Source: Olivibacter sp. SDN3
GTDB lineage: Bacteria > Bacteroidota > Bacteroidia > Sphingobacteriales > Sphingobacteriaceae
NCBI RefSeq assembly: GCF_014334135.1
Contig: NZ_CP060497.1
Location: 5,952,001 to 6,016,000 of the forward strand
Direction: 5' to 3'
DNA length: 64,000 bases
In this document: in pieces, positions 45,237 through 53,291 of the stretch
How positions within the stretch are numbered: the first letter of the stretch is position 1
Layout of the letters: the number at the start of each line of letters is the position of its first letter
Made by a program: the position numbers and the translations under genes
The notes under the pieces: model-generated
Database searches by the model: none
What the model saw: the letters and a program-made list of their open reading frames with translations, nothing else
What the model was told of the DNA's origin: nothing

Positions 45237-46154
45237 ATGAGTCGACAAAAATTTTGGAACGCTTCCAAATTTATATTTAAATTAGCTGTTACCGCTTTCG
45301 CATTATACCTGGTTTTTTCTAAAGTTAGTTTGAAAGATTTGAAAGAGGTTTTTACCAAATCAAACCCCATTTTTCTATTATTGGGCTTTTTGAGTTTCTT
45401 CACTTCCATTGTCATTTCGGCGTGGCGTCTCAATACATTCTTTAAAGGGATTAAACTGGAATTACCTGAGGTATACAATTTCAAATTATATTTGCTGGGT
45501 ATGTTTTATAATCTTTCCCTTCCCGGAGGAATCGGAGGTGACGGCTACAAAATCTATTTCTTAAGAAAAAAATTTAAAGTCAAGGGAAGGAAATTGTTAT
45601 CATGCGTTTTTTTTGATCGGCTAAGCGGTATGTGGGCCTTATGTTTAATAACGGCTGCCTTAGTTATTTTTATACCACGTTTAGGCATCCCGAATTGGGC
45701 TCCCATAGGCGGTGTCTTCGTAGGCACTATCATATACTACTTGCTTATGCACCGGTTCTTTTCCGAATATAGCACACAGTTTATTTTTAAACATTTCAAG
45801 GCTATCGGTGTACAATCCTTACAGATCATTTGTGCCATCTGTATATTATACGGTCTTGACTTTCAAGGTAAATTTTCACCTTACCTATTACTATTTTTAC
45901 TTTCGCAGATCATAGCGGTAATCCCCCTATCTATAGGCGGTTTAGGCGCTAGAGAAGTGGTTTTTATTTACGGATCTGATTATTTTGAGCTTGATCCCCA
46001 CCGTGCTGTTTTGATTAGTTTAATTTCCTATTTTATATCTGCAATTATTTCATTATCAGGCTCCTATTTCACATTTTACCCCAAAGCACTTGGAGAGGAG
46101 AAATTACCTGAAACAGATGAAATAGCATTACAAGATATGGAGGAAAATGATTAG
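45237..46154 (+). CDS. UPF0104/AglD-type membrane protein (lysylphosphatidylglycerol synthase transmembrane region)
   Basis: 305 residues with about eight membrane helices. The family pattern is visible: SAWRLNTFFKGIKLELP near residue 65, the FYNLSLPGGIGGDGYKIYFLRKK loop, the VFFDRLSGMWAL motif and the PLSIGGLGAREVVFIYG motif near residue 235. This is the flippase-like membrane part of the MprF/AglD superfamily, without the aminoacyl-transferase domain. A lipid-translocating or glycolipid role is inferred. The acidic tail (about 285-305) is probably cytoplasmic. Confidence 0.85.
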   Translation: MSRQKFWNASKFIFKLAVTAFALYLVFSKVSLKDLKEVFTKSNPIFLLLGFLSFFTSIVISAWRLNTFFKGIKLELPEVYNFKLYLLGMFYNLSLPGGIGGDGYKIYFLRKKFKVKGRKLLSCVFFDRLSGMWALCLITAALVIFIPRLGIPNWAPIGGVFVGTIIYYLLMHRFFSEYSTQFIFKHFKAIGVQSLQIICAICILYGLDFQGKFSPYLLLFLLSQIIAVIPLSIGGLGAREVVFIYGSDYFELDPHRAVLISLISYFISAIISLSGSYFTFYPKALGEEKLPETDEIALQDMEEND

Positions 46155-46288
46155 ATGACCAACTATATCCCTCATTTTGGCATATTAGAATTTAACAGGT
46201 ATTCAAACATTTATTACGCAGCAGTGTAATTGTGTTAAGGGGTTATATGCAATTAGCATAATACAATAAACATAAAATCGGTAAATGT

Positions 46289-46315
46289 TCCCTGTTCGCC
46301 TATAATGGGCAGGGA
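46289..46315 (+). promoter_or_regulatory. Hairpin in the SDR gene leader
   Basis: TCCCTG (46289-46294) pairs with CAGGGA (46310-46315), with an inner GCC/GGC pair, 23 bases ahead of the SDR start. It has no T-tract. It could be an operator or a leader structure; the role is unknown. Confidence 0.3.
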
Positions 46316-46337
46316 CTACTGAAAATAATAAAATAGA

Positions 46338-47042
46338 ATGAATATAATAATAACAGGAGCAAGCAGTGGAATAGGTTTTGAGGCCGTTTTGGAGCTTACT
46401 TTACGTAATGAAAATCATGTTGTTGCCTTAGCGAGATCCCACGATAAACTTAAGAAACTGTATGAAATCGCAAAAGGCTTAAATCCAGACTGCAATATCT
46501 ATCCCGCTAGATTTGATATTGTGCATGATGACTATGAAACGGGATTATTACCATTTATAAAAGAAAAAATAGGTCATGTAGATATACTTATAAATAATGC
46601 GGGTGTTCTCATTAACAAACCATTTATGGAAACCAGCACGATTGATTTTGCAGAAATGCTTCAAACCAATATCTTGGGACATGTAAAAATGATCAGGCAA
46701 TTGGTGCCTATAATGCCAAAAGGCAGTCATATTGTAAACATCGGTAGCATGGGAGGATTTCAAGGAAGCATTAAGTTTCCAGGACTTGCGGGATATTCTG
46801 CCAGTAAAGCAGCTTTACATGCACTTACAGAGTGTTTAGCAATTGAGCTTAGTGAGGAAAAGATCCATGTAAACTGCTTGGCGATTGGATCTGCGCAAAC
46901 AGAAATGCTGGAAAAAGCGTTCCCTAACTATGAATCACCCATTGCCGCCTTTGAAATGGGTAAATATATTGCAGATTTTGCGCTAACAGGGCACAAATTT
47001 TTTAACGGTAAGGTGCTGCCGGTAGCAGTTACCACGCCTTAA
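46338..47042 (+). CDS. Short-chain dehydrogenase/reductase
   Basis: 234 residues, the length of classical SDRs. The Rossmann cofactor motif TGASSGIG (6-13), the NNAG motif (86-89), N111, and the catalytic S137, Y153 and K157 (YSASK) are all present. Such enzymes interconvert alcohols and ketones using NAD(P)H. The lack of an acidic residue after the second strand and the basic ARSHDK sequence suggest NADPH preference, which is an inference. The substrate is unknown. A lipoprotein gene follows 13 bases later. Confidence 0.9.
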   Translation: MNIIITGASSGIGFEAVLELTLRNENHVVALARSHDKLKKLYEIAKGLNPDCNIYPARFDIVHDDYETGLLPFIKEKIGHVDILINNAGVLINKPFMETSTIDFAEMLQTNILGHVKMIRQLVPIMPKGSHIVNIGSMGGFQGSIKFPGLAGYSASKAALHALTECLAIELSEEKIHVNCLAIGSAQTEMLEKAFPNYESPIAAFEMGKYIADFALTGHKFFNGKVLPVAVTTP

Positions 47043-47055
47043 ATTCTTTTTTATC

Positions 47056-47577
47056 ATGAAACATATTAACAGCTTAATAACTATTTTAACAATGATAATA
47101 ACATTCTTCTTCATGGCCTGTCAGAGCAATAGAGAAGATCGAGAAGCGGAAGATAAGTCTCTGCAAGAACAAAAGGCAGATGCAGACCCACATGCACTTG
47201 ATGAAGCAAAGACATTGACCCTTCCTTATATTGTAGTGGCCGATACCGAAACAGCCGCCATTGAAATCGAAGAAAACCCGCAGAGAAGTAAAGTTCCTTT
47301 AAATAAAGAAGAACTGCTGGAAGCTTTGAATATTAAATACCCGGATATCGATTTAAAGCTTGGAGCATCAAGTCATGACACCTTGCAGGTCAATATCGAT
47401 GACGCTACATTTCTAACTCAACAGTATGGTACAACCGGAGCACTGACCTATTTAGCAGAGGCCACGTATGCTTTCACGGAATTACCTGACATAAAGGTAG
47501 TAAACTTCAACTTCAAAGAAGGCGACCATGCCGTTCCTGGGCCATACACCCGCGATAGTTTCAGAAAAAGTCTTTAG
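47056..47577 (+). CDS. Lipoprotein of unknown function
   Basis: 173 residues with a signal peptide and lipobox (FFMA-C22), then a charged region (REDREAEDKSLQEQKADAD) acting as a linker. The remainder (about 55-173) is a small alpha/beta domain with no motif I can name; GTTGALTYLAEATYAFTELP resembles a region of predicted periplasmic sensor-like domains but this is not reliable. It follows the SDR gene by 13 bases and is probably cotranscribed. Confidence 0.65.
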   Translation: MKHINSLITILTMIITFFFMACQSNREDREAEDKSLQEQKADADPHALDEAKTLTLPYIVVADTETAAIEIEENPQRSKVPLNKEELLEALNIKYPDIDLKLGASSHDTLQVNIDDATFLTQQYGTTGALTYLAEATYAFTELPDIKVVNFNFKEGDHAVPGPYTRDSFRKSL

Positions 47578-47640
47578 CCAATAAACCACCGGACTGTGGA
47601 TCCGCCGAAGCGTATTCAGCGCCCGGTGAGTTTTACCTAT

Positions 47641-47991
47641 CTATTCTGACAACGTTGTCTTACGTTGAAAAGTATGAATTTCATTTACAACGATTTCCGT
47701 TACATATTTTGTATCTCCGTCCTTGTCCATATAACTTCGGTTGATCAATTTCCCTTCAATTGCAACTTCACTCCCCTTCCGCAAACTTTTCTCGGCAAAA
47801 ACTGCATGTTTTCCCCAAAGCACCAAATGGTGCCACTGGGTGTCTGTTAACCATTCTCCCTGATGGTTTTTGAATCGCTCATTAACTGCGATGGAAACCC
47901 GGGCTAAACTTTTATTTTCTCCAAATTTTCTCACCTCAGGGTCATTCCCTAGGAAGCCCGTTAATCTGACGCTATTTTTTAATGTATTCAT
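47641..47991 (-). CDS. ssb: Short single-stranded DNA-binding protein
   Basis: 116 residues consisting of one OB fold: NSVRLTGFLGNDPEVR at the N-terminus, then RVSIAVNE, TQWHHLVLWGKHA and GSEVAIEGKLINRSY, the standard SSB pattern. The protein stops right after the fold (RKTTLSE) and lacks the long acidic tail ending in DDxPF that recruits repair proteins. It is therefore probably an accessory SSB, as used in competence, conjugation or plasmid biology, rather than the essential copy. It is a single-gene unit on the minus strand. Confidence 0.9.
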   Translation of the reverse strand: MNTLKNSVRLTGFLGNDPEVRKFGENKSLARVSIAVNERFKNHQGEWLTDTQWHHLVLWGKHAVFAEKSLRKGSEVAIEGKLINRSYMDKDGDTKYVTEIVVNEIHTFQRKTTLSE

Positions 47992-48377
47992 AAAAATTGA
48001 TATTTAATTTTATTTCAAAATCACTGTGTAATAAAACGCTATATAGTCCTTCTTACGTTGACACAAAGGTCAGATACCTACTGAAAGTATTCGGAAGATA
48101 CACGGATATAACCGTATATATACGTATATAATCGGCTATTATAAGTAAAGCTGGCTACCTTTGCTAAAATTCCGAAACCTATATTTCACCTATAAATAAT
48201 TTTTCACCAGTATTTAATTTCGAGTGGTAGCCATGAGCCTAACTAGTAGTTATTTTGCTATCCATTGCTCGTATAGCGCTTATTACAGCAGAGATTCACA
48301 TTCCCCATATGAATGAAATGAAATTTTAAGCATGGACGGTTCATTCATTTTTTTTAAGTTTGAAAAAAAAACATCAT
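47992..48377. other. Intergenic region between ssb and the MazG-like gene
   Basis: 386 bases. It contains a 12-base palindrome CGTATATATACG (48113-48124) inside a TA-rich tract, a perfect -7-type box TACCTTTG (48156-48163, plus strand, no clear -33 partner) and the second copy of the short repeat at 48298-48345. No gene is supported. Confidence 0.45.
48298..48345 (+). repeat. Short intergenic repeat, copy 2
   Basis: It shares ATGAAATTTTAA-CATGG and the downstream GTTCAT with 31203-31252. Overall about 80% of positions agree over 48 bases by eye. Here it lies 33 bases ahead of the MazG-like start codon. Confidence 0.45.
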
Positions 48378-48845
48378 ATGCAAGACCCGATCACATTGAC
48401 TTCTGTAGCAGAATTTCATAAAACATTTAAACATCCCATTTTAGAACACCCGGCAATACCTGGTGAGCAACGTTGCAAACTAAGGGTATCACTCATAGCC
48501 GAAGAATTAAAAGAGTTGGAAGAAGCCATCCAGAACAATGACATAGTGGAAGTCGCCGATGCTTTATGCGATATACAGTATGTCCTATCTGGAGCCATTT
48601 TAGAATTTGGATTGGCAGATAAATTCAAAGCATTATTTGATGAAGTTCAGCGTTCCAATATGAGTAAGGCTTGTAAAACGCTCGAAGAAGCCGAAGCTAC
48701 CATTTTACACTATAATAGTAAAGGGGTAGCATGCTACTATGAACAGCAAGATGGTTTATATCTGGTATACCGAAAAGAAGATAAAAAAACATTAAAGTCA
48801 GTAAACTACTCCCCTGCCGATCTCAAAAGTATTGTGGAAGAATAA
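48378..48845 (+). CDS. MazG-like nucleoside triphosphate pyrophosphohydrolase
   Basis: 155 residues from the ATG at 48378 (MQDPITLTSV...); an upstream TTG in frame would add six basic residues. The all-alpha NTP-PPase signature is present: EELKELEEA (about 42-50) followed by EVADALCDIQYVL (58-70), giving the ExxE...ExxD metal site. It resembles the DR2231-like group that hydrolyses non-canonical or excess dNTPs to monophosphates. The C-terminal 45 residues are a small extra beta-rich part. It lies 18 bases before an OsmC gene. Confidence 0.82.
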   Translation: MQDPITLTSVAEFHKTFKHPILEHPAIPGEQRCKLRVSLIAEELKELEEAIQNNDIVEVADALCDIQYVLSGAILEFGLADKFKALFDEVQRSNMSKACKTLEEAEATILHYNSKGVACYYEQQDGLYLVYRKEDKKTLKSVNYSPADLKSIVEE

Positions 48846-48863
48846 ATTGCTTTTTATATACCT

Positions 48864-49337
48864 ATGAAAAAAACACATAGCTATCAATTAACCAACCAGT
48901 GGACTGGAAATACAGGTGTAGGAACCAAAGACTATCGGTCATTTGATCGCAGTTATCTCATTAACATTGAAAACAAGCCTGTTATTGAAGGTTCGTCCGA
49001 TCCTGCTTTTCGCGGTGACCGGACAAAATATAATCCCGAGGAGCTTCTATTAGCTTCGCTTTCGAGTTGTCATATGTTATGGTATCTTCATCTATGTGCT
49101 GAAGCTAAAATTATCGTAGAATCTTATCAAGATCATGCGTCGGGCCTTATGATAGAAACAGCCAATGGCAGTGGATATTTTTCGGAAGTAACGCTAAAAC
49201 CTCAAGTAGCCGTAGTCGAAGAGACGATGATAAGCAAAGCATTGGAGTTGCATAAACAAGCGAACAAATTATGTTTTATAGCCAACTCTGTAAATTTCCC
49301 TGTGCATCACACTCCGTCTTGTTCGGCAATTAAATAA
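48864..49337 (+). CDS. OsmC family peroxiredoxin-like protein
   Basis: 157 residues. The OsmC/Ohr fold is shown by the PEELLLASLSSCHMLWYLHLC helix with peroxidatic C69, and the second redox cysteine C137 in KLCFIANSVNFPV. A conserved arginine/glutamate environment (RGDRTKYNPEE) precedes it. These proteins reduce organic hydroperoxides with thiol donors. The family placement is safe; whether it is OsmC or a distinct YhfA-like subgroup is not clear. It follows the MazG-like gene closely. Confidence 0.88.
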   Translation: MKKTHSYQLTNQWTGNTGVGTKDYRSFDRSYLINIENKPVIEGSSDPAFRGDRTKYNPEELLLASLSSCHMLWYLHLCAEAKIIVESYQDHASGLMIETANGSGYFSEVTLKPQVAVVEETMISKALELHKQANKLCFIANSVNFPVHHTPSCSAIK

Positions 49338-49629
49338 GTCGGCCCATCTCATTGCATGTTATCGCTTATTTGTGTAACTTGCAACTTGGGTGCTACTATA
49401 TCTCTTTTAGAATTAACATAAAGAGAAGCTTTCCATAAGTCGAATGAATCGTATTTATTATAGATAATGACTGAAGATTTAAAATATGGAGTTACAACTT
49501 TGCCTTATGGGATCATATTCCTTAAGGCGATAATGGCTGGTTCCTGTCTTAAATCCACACCTACTGTTTTGTCTAACGAGGGCTTCTCTCTTCTCGATAT
49601 TTCCAGACCAAAAATATTCGAATCATTAT

Positions 49630-49667
49630 CCCCGAACTTAACTTTTTAACCTTCTTAAAGTTCGGGG
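49630..49667. repeat. 10-bp inverted repeat in the 49338-49784 intergenic stretch
   Basis: CCCCGAACTT (49630-49639) and AAGTTCGGGG (49658-49667) are perfectly complementary, with an 18-base loop. It has no T-tract on either side, so it is not a simple terminator. It ends 117 bases before the GreA/B-domain gene. Another smaller repeat, TCTCTTT...AAAGAGA, lies near 49401-49426. No gene is supported in this 447-base gap. Confidence 0.5.
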
Positions 49668-49784
49668 ACGACACTTTAACATTTTTTCACAATACTTAAG
49701 AGCTTTATATCCAGGAGTACCCAATAGCTATTATTAAGTGTTCTATCAAATTTAATCTCTTGAAAACTATATAAAAAAAACAAA

Positions 49785-50159
49785 ATGAATAATCTCAAAA
49801 ATCAAGTAGTGTTAAGTCAAGAAGACTATAACCTACTGACAAAACACGTTAAACCAACAGAAAATAACGACAATACCATGTCTTTAGCATACGAGCTGGG
49901 CCGTGCGAAGATTTTACCCCAAGCTGAAATCCCAAAAGACAGAGTAAAAATCAACTCGGTAGTAGAAATAAAAGACCTCGATACAAACATAAAAACCGTC
50001 CTTACCATCGTTCCTCCGGAACAGGCAGATATCAAACAACAGAAGATTTCTGTTTTAACGCCAATAGGATCGGCATTGATTGGGTTTAAGGAGAACGATC
50101 AAGTGGAATGGAAAATGCCTGCAGGCCTCAAAAAGTATAAAATAATAAAGGTTAACTAA
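49785..50159 (+). CDS. GreA/GreB C-terminal domain protein (Rnk-like)
   Basis: 124 residues. The second half matches the FKBP-like C-terminal domain of transcript-cleavage factors (VKINSVVEIKDLDTN..., ISVLTPIGSALIGFKENDQVEWKMP). The first half is short and lacks the long acidic coiled coil of GreA/B, so cleavage activity is not expected; Rnk-type proteins bind RNA polymerase through this domain. It is a single-gene unit closed by a terminator. Confidence 0.87.
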   Translation: MNNLKNQVVLSQEDYNLLTKHVKPTENNDNTMSLAYELGRAKILPQAEIPKDRVKINSVVEIKDLDTNIKTVLTIVPPEQADIKQQKISVLTPIGSALIGFKENDQVEWKMPAGLKKYKIIKVN

Positions 50160-50180
50160 ACTACAGCCGGTAAGGACAAC

Positions 50181-50220
50181 AAGATAGCACAGTACAGGCT
50201 TCGCGTGCTATCTTTTGTTT
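50181..50220 (+). terminator. Intrinsic terminator after the GreA/B-domain gene
   Basis: AAGATAGCAC pairs with GTGCTATCTT (10 bp, 14-base loop) and is followed by TTGTTT. It starts 22 bases past the stop codon. Confidence 0.8.
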
Positions 50221-50252
50221 ACCTTAAAGGATATTTCTTTCTTAAGCTTATT

Positions 50253-51794
50253 TTATTCAGCCAGCAACCAAACCTTTTGTATCAACTTTGCTTCTTCGCC
50301 TGCTTGGTCGTCTAAGACTAATGCCTTTTCTTCCGACGACAAATACTTTATCCCGGCCAATCCAAAATATTCGCCATATGGGATAGGTACACCTTCCTGA
50401 ACATGTTTAACTAAAAATTGCTTAATCTCAGGATATGTCAATTTTTCAATTTCATCAAATAGCTCATCATCATTAAAATAACGGTCTTTACCGAAACGTA
50501 TGCCCAAATCATGTGTTAAATCCTTTAAACCGTATCCTCCCTCCGACAAATGTAACAAGTAAACATCCAAGCAGGCAGCAATTAACGCTCCTTTTTGATA
50601 AACATTCCCGTATTGACCGGCATGTATTGAAGCGGCGTGGGCACTTAACTGCGTAAAAGACAAACTATCGTCATAACTTTCTCTCGAATCGACAATTTTG
50701 TCAGACAGTTTATCAAGGAATTGTTGAACCGTATTCAATCCATTTTTTACCTGCACGTGATGAGCTGTGTATTCTGTAGTTCCCTCATATAACCAAAGAT
50801 GCTTAGATAATACCGCCTCATCATAGTTAAACTCCTTCACTTCTTTGGAGGCAATGTTCAACGGTGTGATGATATGAAAGAACTCATGGGAAGATACGTC
50901 TACCACAATATTTTTTAGCTTCTCGGCAGGGAGTTCCGGAAGATAGTAAAAAGAGGAAGTAGTATGTTCAAGTGCACCTCCCAATCCGGGCGGAAAAGAT
51001 TGTTCCACTGCCGGGTCTTTAAAATAATAAAGAAATGCATAACGATCGGCCGGCAATTTGCCTCCTAAATATTTTCTCGCGCCTTTGAGTAAGTCGGCCA
51101 GCCACTCGGCTATTTCCGATGCTCGCATTAACTGATTGGGTGAATACACAGACACCAATACTTCGCAGTTTCCAACTTGTATTTTCGCTGTATCCGCTAT
51201 GCCATACATAATAGGAGTGTCATATAATTCATCCAGATGTTCCATCTTAAAGACATCCTGCCCAGCATTGCTGGAAACGGGAACACCGCTAGAAGAAGCA
51301 TGGAAATTAGCAGGCTTTTCAAAAGTCAGCTCAAAAGGCAGCTTGCTTTTTCCCTCCAAATAACCGAAGATACCTGGCGAATGTATCACGATATTTTGCG
51401 CTTCAATATTGGTAGCAGCCATTGGATATATTTCATGTGGTATCTCAGTATCAAATATATCTTCTACAACATAGGTGATTTTATTAAGCCGCTTTGCCCT
51501 CTTTATCTCCCATTGATTTTCGTTCAATTGTTTTACCTGTAGTTTTTTGCCCTTCTTATCGTAAGCCGCTAAATCGGTCACGAATTTGCCATAATCACTG
51601 ATAGCATAAGTACCGGGAATAATCTTCGGTAACGCAAAAACAGCCTTTTTTTCTGTCAAATTTGGTGTAAGTAACGTTACGGAGAGCTTATCGTTCTGGA
51701 TATTTTTAAGGTCAACCGAATATCGATAGCCTTGTGCCAACAAAAGATTGTTAAAAATATGCAGTAAGAGTAATATTAGTAATGTTCGTTTCAT
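50253..51794 (-). CDS. Secreted M61 family peptidase
   Basis: 513 residues from the ATG at 51794, which opens a good signal peptide (MKRTLLILLLLHIFNNLLLAQ); a longer upstream frame encodes cysteine-rich sequence unlike the family. The zinc-binding H303-E304-xx-H307 (SHEFFHI) and E337 (LYEGTTEY) fit the glycyl-aminopeptidase group of clan MA. A beta-sandwich N-terminal domain precedes it. The C-terminal PDZ domain found in longer members is not apparent. It should act in the periplasm or outside. Confidence 0.9.
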   Translation of the reverse strand: MKRTLLILLLLHIFNNLLLAQGYRYSVDLKNIQNDKLSVTLLTPNLTEKKAVFALPKIIPGTYAISDYGKFVTDLAAYDKKGKKLQVKQLNENQWEIKRAKRLNKITYVVEDIFDTEIPHEIYPMAATNIEAQNIVIHSPGIFGYLEGKSKLPFELTFEKPANFHASSSGVPVSSNAGQDVFKMEHLDELYDTPIMYGIADTAKIQVGNCEVLVSVYSPNQLMRASEIAEWLADLLKGARKYLGGKLPADRYAFLYYFKDPAVEQSFPPGLGGALEHTTSSFYYLPELPAEKLKNIVVDVSSHEFFHIITPLNIASKEVKEFNYDEAVLSKHLWLYEGTTEYTAHHVQVKNGLNTVQQFLDKLSDKIVDSRESYDDSLSFTQLSAHAASIHAGQYGNVYQKGALIAACLDVYLLHLSEGGYGLKDLTHDLGIRFGKDRYFNDDELFDEIEKLTYPEIKQFLVKHVQEGVPIPYGEYFGLAGIKYLSSEEKALVLDDQAGEEAKLIQKVWLLAE

Positions 51795-51990
51795 CAGAAT
51801 AATATTTTTTTTGCAAAATAGCTGTTTTAAAATAGACTGCAGCTTCCTCCAATTGTTACAGTACAACTGGCATAACAAAGATGAAAAACAGTGTTGTTCA
51901 TTTTCGTTCATTTACTGGTTTCGCTTTAGCAAACCCAATTGTTTAATTAAATTGCCGTTAGCTTTCATTTACAATAACCTTAATCGGACA

Positions 51991-52347
51991 ATGGATTATA
52001 ATTGCCTAGACTGCAAACGCACGCTCATCGGCCGATCAGACAAAAAATTCTGCAATGATGCGTGCAGAAGTAATTATAATAATAAGCGAAATTACATACA
52101 GCATCGGCACATTCGATCAGTAAATAGTATTTTGAAGAAAAACAGGAATATATTAGCCGCTTTAAACCCTTATGGCAAAAAAGTAGTAGCAAAAGAAAAA
52201 CTACTTGAAAACGGCTTCAACTTCCATTATTTTACCAACTTACTGGAGACTTCAAAAGGTCGTGTCTATTTCTTCTGTTATGAATATGGATACCTAATCA
52301 TTGACGACCAGGAAGTACTCCTCGTTGTGCAAAACAGTCGCTATTAA
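51991..52347 (+). CDS. Small zinc-ribbon protein
   Basis: 118 residues from the ATG at 51991. The N-terminal part has four cysteines (C5, C8, C21, C25) in CLDC...FCNDAC, a treble-clef or ribbon zinc site like that of DUF2116-type proteins. A basic helical stretch (NNKRNYIQHRHIRSVNSILKKNR) follows, suitable for nucleic-acid contact. The C-terminal 60 residues have no named domain. Its stop overlaps that of the convergent lipoprotein gene by three bases. Confidence 0.78.
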   Translation: MDYNCLDCKRTLIGRSDKKFCNDACRSNYNNKRNYIQHRHIRSVNSILKKNRNILAALNPYGKKVVAKEKLLENGFNFHYFTNLLETSKGRVYFFCYEYGYLIIDDQEVLLVVQNSRY

Positions 52348-53186
52348 TTAGCTGTTTTGTTGTTATGATTATCTATCTGTTCCGCAGCAGCAGCGACACC
52401 GGCTGCAGCAACAACAGCACCCGCTACCGCCAACCCTTTGCCCTTCGTCTTCTTTACGAAGAAGGTATCACCGCGCTTATTCCTATAATTCAGCAAATTA
52501 TCTGGATTAACTGTTGTTTTAATCAATTCAGACACAAAGAAATCTTCGGCAAAGGTCATTGTCCTAGGTTTCTCCGTGGCCTCATCAAGTACATACAGCG
52601 TTAAGTAACTTTTAAATGCCAGTGGCGTACTTGCATCTGTGTAGTTCTTATGATTAATCCTGGCCAAGGTGCCGTCAAATTTTGCGAGATCAGCTTTCGT
52701 GTAAGCACTGTCGGCGACATCCTGGTGAAATGATGGTGATATTTGTAATTGTGTCTTCTCGATGGTAGCATGTGGTGGAATAAAACTTAAACCTTTCGGC
52801 AATTTAGCGGTAGCATCAATTGTACCGATCCCACGCGATGTACGCCAATTGTTAAATGTTCTATAGCTGGTTTCCACATTCCTCGTCACTCCACTGATGG
52901 CCACTTCATCACCCATATAACTAACGGCCTGACCGTCTACTATCAACGCCGAGCGTTGCCAATCAATGTATAAAGGTTCCTCCAATTTATTGTAAACCGC
53001 AATACTTACCGGCGCATGCTCTCCAAAAAAATTATACGATACCATCACCGAGTCGTTTTCAAATATAAAGACACCCGTCTCCGCATCCTTCTTGATATCT
53101 ACACTATCTAAAGTACTCACATAATAGGTAGAGCAAGAGGAAAATACGACAGCAAAAAGCAATAATAATGATACATACTTATTCAT
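52344..53186 (-). CDS. Lipoprotein of unknown function
   Basis: 280 residues from the ATG at 53186, which gives a signal peptide and lipobox (VFSS-C18); the longer frame upstream lacks a signal. The body is beta-rich, with VFIFENDSVMVSYNFFGEHAPVSIAVYNKLEEPLYIDWQ giving an Ig-like impression. An alanine/valine-rich hydrophobic stretch at about 255-270 is followed by a polar tail. I do not recognise a named family. It lies divergent from a TonB-dependent receptor gene, 105 bases away. Confidence 0.72.
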   Translation of the reverse strand: MNKYVSLLLLFAVVFSSCSTYYVSTLDSVDIKKDAETGVFIFENDSVMVSYNFFGEHAPVSIAVYNKLEEPLYIDWQRSALIVDGQAVSYMGDEVAISGVTRNVETSYRTFNNWRTSRGIGTIDATAKLPKGLSFIPPHATIEKTQLQISPSFHQDVADSAYTKADLAKFDGTLARINHKNYTDASTPLAFKSYLTLYVLDEATEKPRTMTFAEDFFVSELIKTTVNPDNLLNYRNKRGDTFFVKKTKGKGLAVAGAVVAAAGVAAAAEQIDNHNNKTAN

Positions 53187-53291
53187 ACATTCTAGATTTT
53201 CATAAATATAATTAATTATATTTGAATACACCATTTCAGGTAAATAACGCGACAAATTTATTACCGTTAATTGCTTAATATTCACAATAAA

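Noticed and set aside
49467-49649. A 60-codon plus-strand frame upstream of the GreA/B-domain gene
   Set aside because: No family resemblance or coding signal; it ends inside the 49630 inverted repeat and is probably chance.
50253-51911. The longest frame for the M61 peptidase, starting at 51911
   Set aside because: The extra 39 residues precede a clear signal peptide at 51794 and would bury it.
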